In this document: positions 60,010-64,000 of the stretch, one piece after another
Numbering within the stretch: the stretch's first letter is position 1
Layout: each line of letters starts with the position of its first letter
Assembly (NCBI GenBank): GCA_037127255.1
Contig: JBANSL010000002.1
Location: forward strand, 6,368,001 to 6,432,000
Direction of reading: 5' to 3'
DNA from: Persicaria tinctoria
Lineage: Eukaryota > Streptophyta > Magnoliopsida > Caryophyllales > Polygonaceae
Length of the DNA stretch: 64,000 bases
Notes under the pieces: generated by a model
What the model was told of the DNA's origin: nothing
Databases searched by the model: none
Seen by the model: only the letters and a program-made list of their open reading frames with translations
Program-made: the position numbers and the translations under genes

Positions 60010-61550
60010 TGTTCAGAAATGAACGTGTTCACATTGGGAGAGCTAGAACATTTTGAATTGGTATACTTTTTTTAATGGATTTGAATGACAACATTTGAGT
60101 TCAAAATAATGGAGATTTAATTTAAGATGATGATGTTTTAGTTTAAAATGATGGGCACTATACCATTTATTTATTTATTTCACTAAATGTTTTTTTAAGC
60201 AAGATAAGAATTCGGTTTCCTAGACAAGTTTAAGAAAACCGAGAGATCAAACAAGCCGATAGATAGACTAACCATCATGTACAACTGAAAGCAAATAACA
60301 GAAGCAAATGAAAGAAATAAAATTACAAATAAAAATGTACAAGCCATCCTACATTGAAAAACACAAGTTAAAGAGAGAAACGAAACGATCGATCAAAGAG
60401 ATGACGCACACAGAAAAGTCTGGGGAACACCAGGGGACTCAGATTGTGGACTCAAAACGAGTCATCAGATGTCAACACACTTCCACGACGTCATCAAACA
60501 TGACAAATCAAACATCGCTCAAAGAAACCTGCAACACAACAACAACAACAACAACTTTTTACTAAATGTATATGTTAGGGTGATAATTTTTTTTAAAATC
60601 TTTAATTTGATCTATTAAAAAAATAGATCCATAAAAAAGAGAGAGAATTGAAGGTACGGAGTTTACAAGATCCAACGTTAGTTATTCAAATTCATGAAGT
60701 GTAATGGAGAGAACGATTGAATGATTCCATTGTCATGAAACACATGTCTTGTATAGGAAATTATATAGTGGGAGGGTTTAAAAAATCAATTTGTTTTATG
60801 AAAAATGAGGCAATTGACGTATAGGCAAGGGTGTGCAGAAAACCCCGATACGACCAATATGACACGATTCAAGATAATACGACATGAAAAAAACACGAAA
60901 CAAATAAAATATAATGCGAAAATGACACGAACCGGTAAAACACAATAATATTCGTATAGTGTTCAGATCATAGCTTTTTGCTTGACACGACCAATATGTG
61001 TGAATGTAATTATTTGTATATGACATTTTTTCCATTGAAAATGAAATTTTGATTTATTTTAATGGTTGATCATCCTCTCAATCCTCTCGAAGTCGTTCCA
61101 ATTCATTTAATTGCAAATGAAATTGTTTCTGTATAAAATATTAACGACTGTTTGATTTGATTATTTGAGTGCCGAATTGTGTTCTCAATCCTCGATCTCA
61201 AAATTGTTTCGTCGAAACATGTTCGAGGATTCTAATATGAACAATGGTTCGTGGCGGGTATCCGATCCTAACAGTGTCGTGTTCGGATCGGAAGTTTCGG
61301 CCTTAATGATTTCGGGTATCCGACACGATTTTGGATGAAATTAAAATAGTTTCAACTAAATACGGCTTAAATAATTTGGGGTAAAATCGCATGAAATTAA
61401 ACTATAGTATAAAATTGACAATGTTAATTTAATAGGAATTTTTTTAATCATATAAAAAGCATTAAAATACCATATTGATTTTAAATTTCAACAATTCAAT
61501 TGATTAAATTGCATGATTAAAATTCCGTACATGTACACTACCATATATAT
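60010..61550. other. Intergenic, repeat-rich
   Basis: An (AAC)n run lies at 60536-60555. 60835-61330 carries ACACGA/TCGTGT and GATCCGA words in both orientations, a probable decayed MITE. No gene was found. Confidence 0.4.
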
Positions 61551-61554
61551 TTAA

Positions 61555-62114
61555 CTAGTATAATTCTCGCGCCATGGCGCGATTTTTAATAAATAAATTT
61601 TTAACAACATAATAAATTAATATTATAAAATATTAATAAAATTTTGGATAAAATAATGAAGGTAGACTTGAAATCTTTAAGAAAACGGTAAAAATATTTA
61701 CCATAAAGTTAGGCTTCATCAAAAAAGTTTTTAAATATAAATATTATATTGATATAGGTTATTATTATTATAATATATAAGTACATATATATATATATGA
61801 ATAGTAGACATTGTATTTAATTCAATATTTAGAATTAAACCCAATGGTTAGTAAATGGGTGAAAAATAAAAATGAGAAAATGTAAATGTGTGAAGAGATG
61901 AAGAGAAAAAGAAAAAGAAATAATAAGAGAAATTAATAGTAGACATTAGATTTAATTCAATGTTTTAAATTAAACCCAATTGTTAGTAAATGGGTAAAAA
62001 TCTTAAATATAAAAATTGATTTAAAAGTTACTTAATTATAATTGAAAAAAAATACTACAATTAAGGGGAGGACGACACATCAGCAATGTCTTCTGTTTTA
62101 AAGTATTATATAGA
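61555..62114 (-). mobile_element. Short Helitron H3, minus strand
   Basis: Read on the minus strand it starts A|TCTATATAATACTTTAAAAC (5' end at 62114) and ends cgcgccatggcgcgagaatta then CTAG|T (61555-61558). The perfect hairpin TCGCGCCATGGCGCGA lies about 10 bases from the end. 560 bp, no ORF. This is the best-defined Helitron here. Confidence 0.8.
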
Positions 62115-62513
62115 TTGTTAGTAAATGGGTAAAAATCTTAAATATAAAAATTGATTTAAAAGTTACTTAATTATAATTGAAAAAAAATGCTACAATTAAG
62201 GGGAGGACGACACATCAGCAATGTCTTCTGTTTTAAAGTATTATATAGATTGTTAGTAAATAGGTAAAAATCTTAAATATAAAAATTGATTTAAAAGTTA
62301 CTTAATTATAATTGAAAAAAAATGCTACAATTAAGGGGAGGACGACACATCAGCAATGTCTTCTGTTTTAAAGTATTATATAGATTGTTAGTAAATGGGT
62401 AAAAATCTTAAATATAAAAATTGATTTAAAAGTTACTTAATTATAATTGAAAAAAAATGCTACAATTAAGGGGAGGACGACACATCAGCAATGTCTTCTG
62501 TTTTAAAGTATTA
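61981..62513 (-). repeat. 135-bp tandem array made of Helitron 5' ends
   Basis: Four near-identical units start at 61981, 62116, 62251 and 62386 (exact 135-base spacing). Each contains gacgacacatcagcaatgtc and, on the minus strand, the Helitron 5' terminus aatactttaaaacagaagac. The first unit is the 5' end of H3; the last is cut at the CTAG of another Helitron. Units differ by only one or two bases. Confidence 0.95.
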
Positions 62514-62785
62514 CTAGTGGAATTCCCGCGCCATGGCGCGGATGCGAAGGAAAACAAAAAGTAAAATAAAATCAATATGATAAATATTTGAGCTTGAAAT
62601 GGATCAAAGCATAAACATGCAGAAAAATCAATATGATAAATACAAAGCACTAATCTACATTAAAGATTATCTGAGGCAGTCAATCCACGACTAAGTTATG
62701 AAATGCTTAAAATTATTTTAAAAAACACATAGAAATTGTAAAATTACAGATTTGTACAAATACACTGATAACCTAAATTAACAGC

Positions 62786-62871
62786 AATAAACATAGTTGC
62801 CATCTTGCCATCAGTCAATCCACCAATAAAAACCACATGTTGATTATAATCACTTGTTTTAAAAGCAACCT
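62786..62871 (-). pseudogene. Exon fragment resembling DUF1749 (alpha/beta hydrolase-like)
   Basis: After an acceptor (ttgcag) the minus strand reads VAFKTSDYNQHVVFIGGLTD, close to the start of the DUF1749/UPF0613 domain as I recall it, then diverges and runs into stops. No downstream exons of that family are visible. It could be a Helitron-captured or otherwise truncated fragment. Confidence 0.5.
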
Positions 62872-63372
62872 GCAAGAAGGGAAACAGATAAAACACGGTC
62901 AAGATATCATATCAATGTGAGCTATGAGCTAGCGTATAAATAAAAAAATCAAGATTGACATGGAACAGATTCAACACAATGGCAATAAAATAACTCAGAT
63001 ACAAAACAGCAAGATGATAAAGTGATAAACATTTTACTCATCAAGGACATGTTGAGTGCTTAAAGGATCTGTGTTAACAGACCTTTATTGGATTATGTCA
63101 GCCGGAAGAATTTGGTAGTATGTCAATCAGAAGAATTTGGCTGTTTAAGCTAAACAATAATACAATTATAACAATTTATATATGGCTGTCTGGATAGAAA
63201 AGTTCATGATTAATTGAATCAGTTATGGAACATACTGTTTTCCTTTAGACAACTCAAAGGAAAGTGTTCTAGCTATACACATTTAAGATAATTAACTCAT
63301 CATATTTTAGCAGCAATTATTCATGGAATAGCAAGAAAAAAAATTCAAAACAAAGGAGCACAATTAAATTTC

Positions 63373-63459
63373 TGACCAAGTAAAGTGATCTCTTAGCTTC
63401 TGTCATCTGTTGCTTATGAAGATCAATAACATCAAGTGCCTCCACTCCGATAGGAGTGC
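63373..63459 (-). other. Exon-like stretch, unknown
   Basis: The minus strand, after a plausible acceptor (gtgctttcag), encodes TPIGVEALDVIDLHKQQMTE and AKRSLYL without stops. The codon pattern looks exonic against AT-rich surroundings. Family was not recognised. It may belong to the same captured gene fragment as the exon at 62.8 kb or to a gene running beyond the window. Confidence 0.35.
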
Positions 63460-64000
63460 TGAAAGCACAAAAAGGATCATAAGAAGAGGGCATGCATCAT
63501 CATAGTTTGAAACCAAACAAACAAACAAACAAAAGTTGGTTCAAAGAAGCTACAACCCAAAAAAAATCCCAAAGAAAAATCCATAGATAGATTACATAAA
63601 ACCTCAACTAAACCAATTAGAAAAAAAAAATCAAAATGGAAAGTTCATGTGTAAGATTCGAGTCAAATTTTATATTTTTATTCTTTTAAATCTAAAATGG
63701 TTTTTTTTCATCCATCATTTATGTTTAGATCGTTTAATTATGTTTTTTCACTCCAGAAGGATCATTTGCTTTTCTAGTAATAAGTTTTATAGCAGCAGAA
63801 TAACCTAAAAGAATTTAATACATGCTGAATTTTCATTAAATTAACATTTGAGATTGGTGTTTCTCTAAAAAAATTGTGAGACTTAAAACTCATCCACTAT
63901 CTAAAGTAGCTCTACCATTTACCAGAAAATATCCCACAAATAAGAATGTTCATGTTGAATATCAATGATAAGCTAATCTACAATCTAAAATTAGTAAAAG

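Larger units (their letters stand above)
62514..64000 (-). mobile_element. Second Helitron H4, 3' end seen; 5' end not found
   Basis: On the minus strand ccgcgccatggcgcgggaattcca is followed by CTAG|T at 62514-62517. The hairpin is the same family as H3 but not identical. The body extends to higher coordinates; no 5' TC end was recognised before the window edge, so the end given is only the window limit. Two exon-like stretches on the same strand lie inside it. Confidence 0.5.

Noticed and set aside
60308..60565. 85-codon open frame, Lys/Thr-rich
   Set aside because: Low-complexity, ends in an (AAC)n repeat; no domain or splice context.
61981..62513. CRISPR-like spaced repeats
   Set aside because: Units are contiguous 135-bp repeats without variable spacers and the genome is eukaryotic.

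Overview
The window is AT-rich plant nuclear DNA. Genes have many short GT-AG introns, and the spaces between them are filled with Stowaway, Tourist and hAT MITEs, Helitrons, a TRIM retrotransposon and LINEs. Protein content (DRP5A, GlcAT14, MUCI70-like DUF616, MLO, CBSX5) points to a dicot; an asterid is only a guess. Exon models were built by hand from splice signals and checked for reading phase. No promoter was mapped experimentally.

Layout. (1) 0.3-4.1 kb: dynamin-related DRP5A, minus strand, 8 exons. (2) 4.4-18.4 kb: a gene-poor transposon field. It holds Helitron-type elements, a 0.6-kb snap-back hairpin, a complete TRIM with matching target-site duplications, a 5'-truncated LINE with a 17-bp target-site duplication that a Tourist MITE later entered, and a Stowaway MITE. 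(3) 19.4-21.2 kb: a GT14 glucuronosyltransferase, plus strand. (4) 22-25 kb: MITEs, a Helitron 3' end and a hAT MITE packed with CGGGT words. (5) 26.5-30.3 kb: a DUF616 (MUCI70-like) gene, plus strand, 9 exons. (6) 31.7-32.1 kb: a small four-helix membrane protein.

(7) 34.1-47.4 kb: a segmental duplication of about 3 kb. Each copy carries a 57-codon membrane-protein gene on the plus strand and an MLO gene on the minus strand. Copy 1 keeps the small gene but has a broken MLO. Copy 2 keeps a complete 15-exon MLO but has a frameshifted small gene. Between them lie a Ty1/copia pol fragment, a young 5'-truncated LINE with a fully open frame, and a decayed DUF4220/DUF594 gene.

(8) 48-55 kb: LTR/TRIM remnants, nested Stowaway MITEs and Tourist and hAT-like MITEs. 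(9) 55.2-57.0 kb: CBSX5, minus strand. (10) 57-64 kb: repeats, including a 135-bp tandem array built from Helitron 5' ends, followed by a second Helitron that may carry captured exons.

The genes are independent housekeeping or cell-wall/membrane genes and form no pathway together. The most interesting structures are the complementary decay of the duplicated gene pair and the Helitron-end array.
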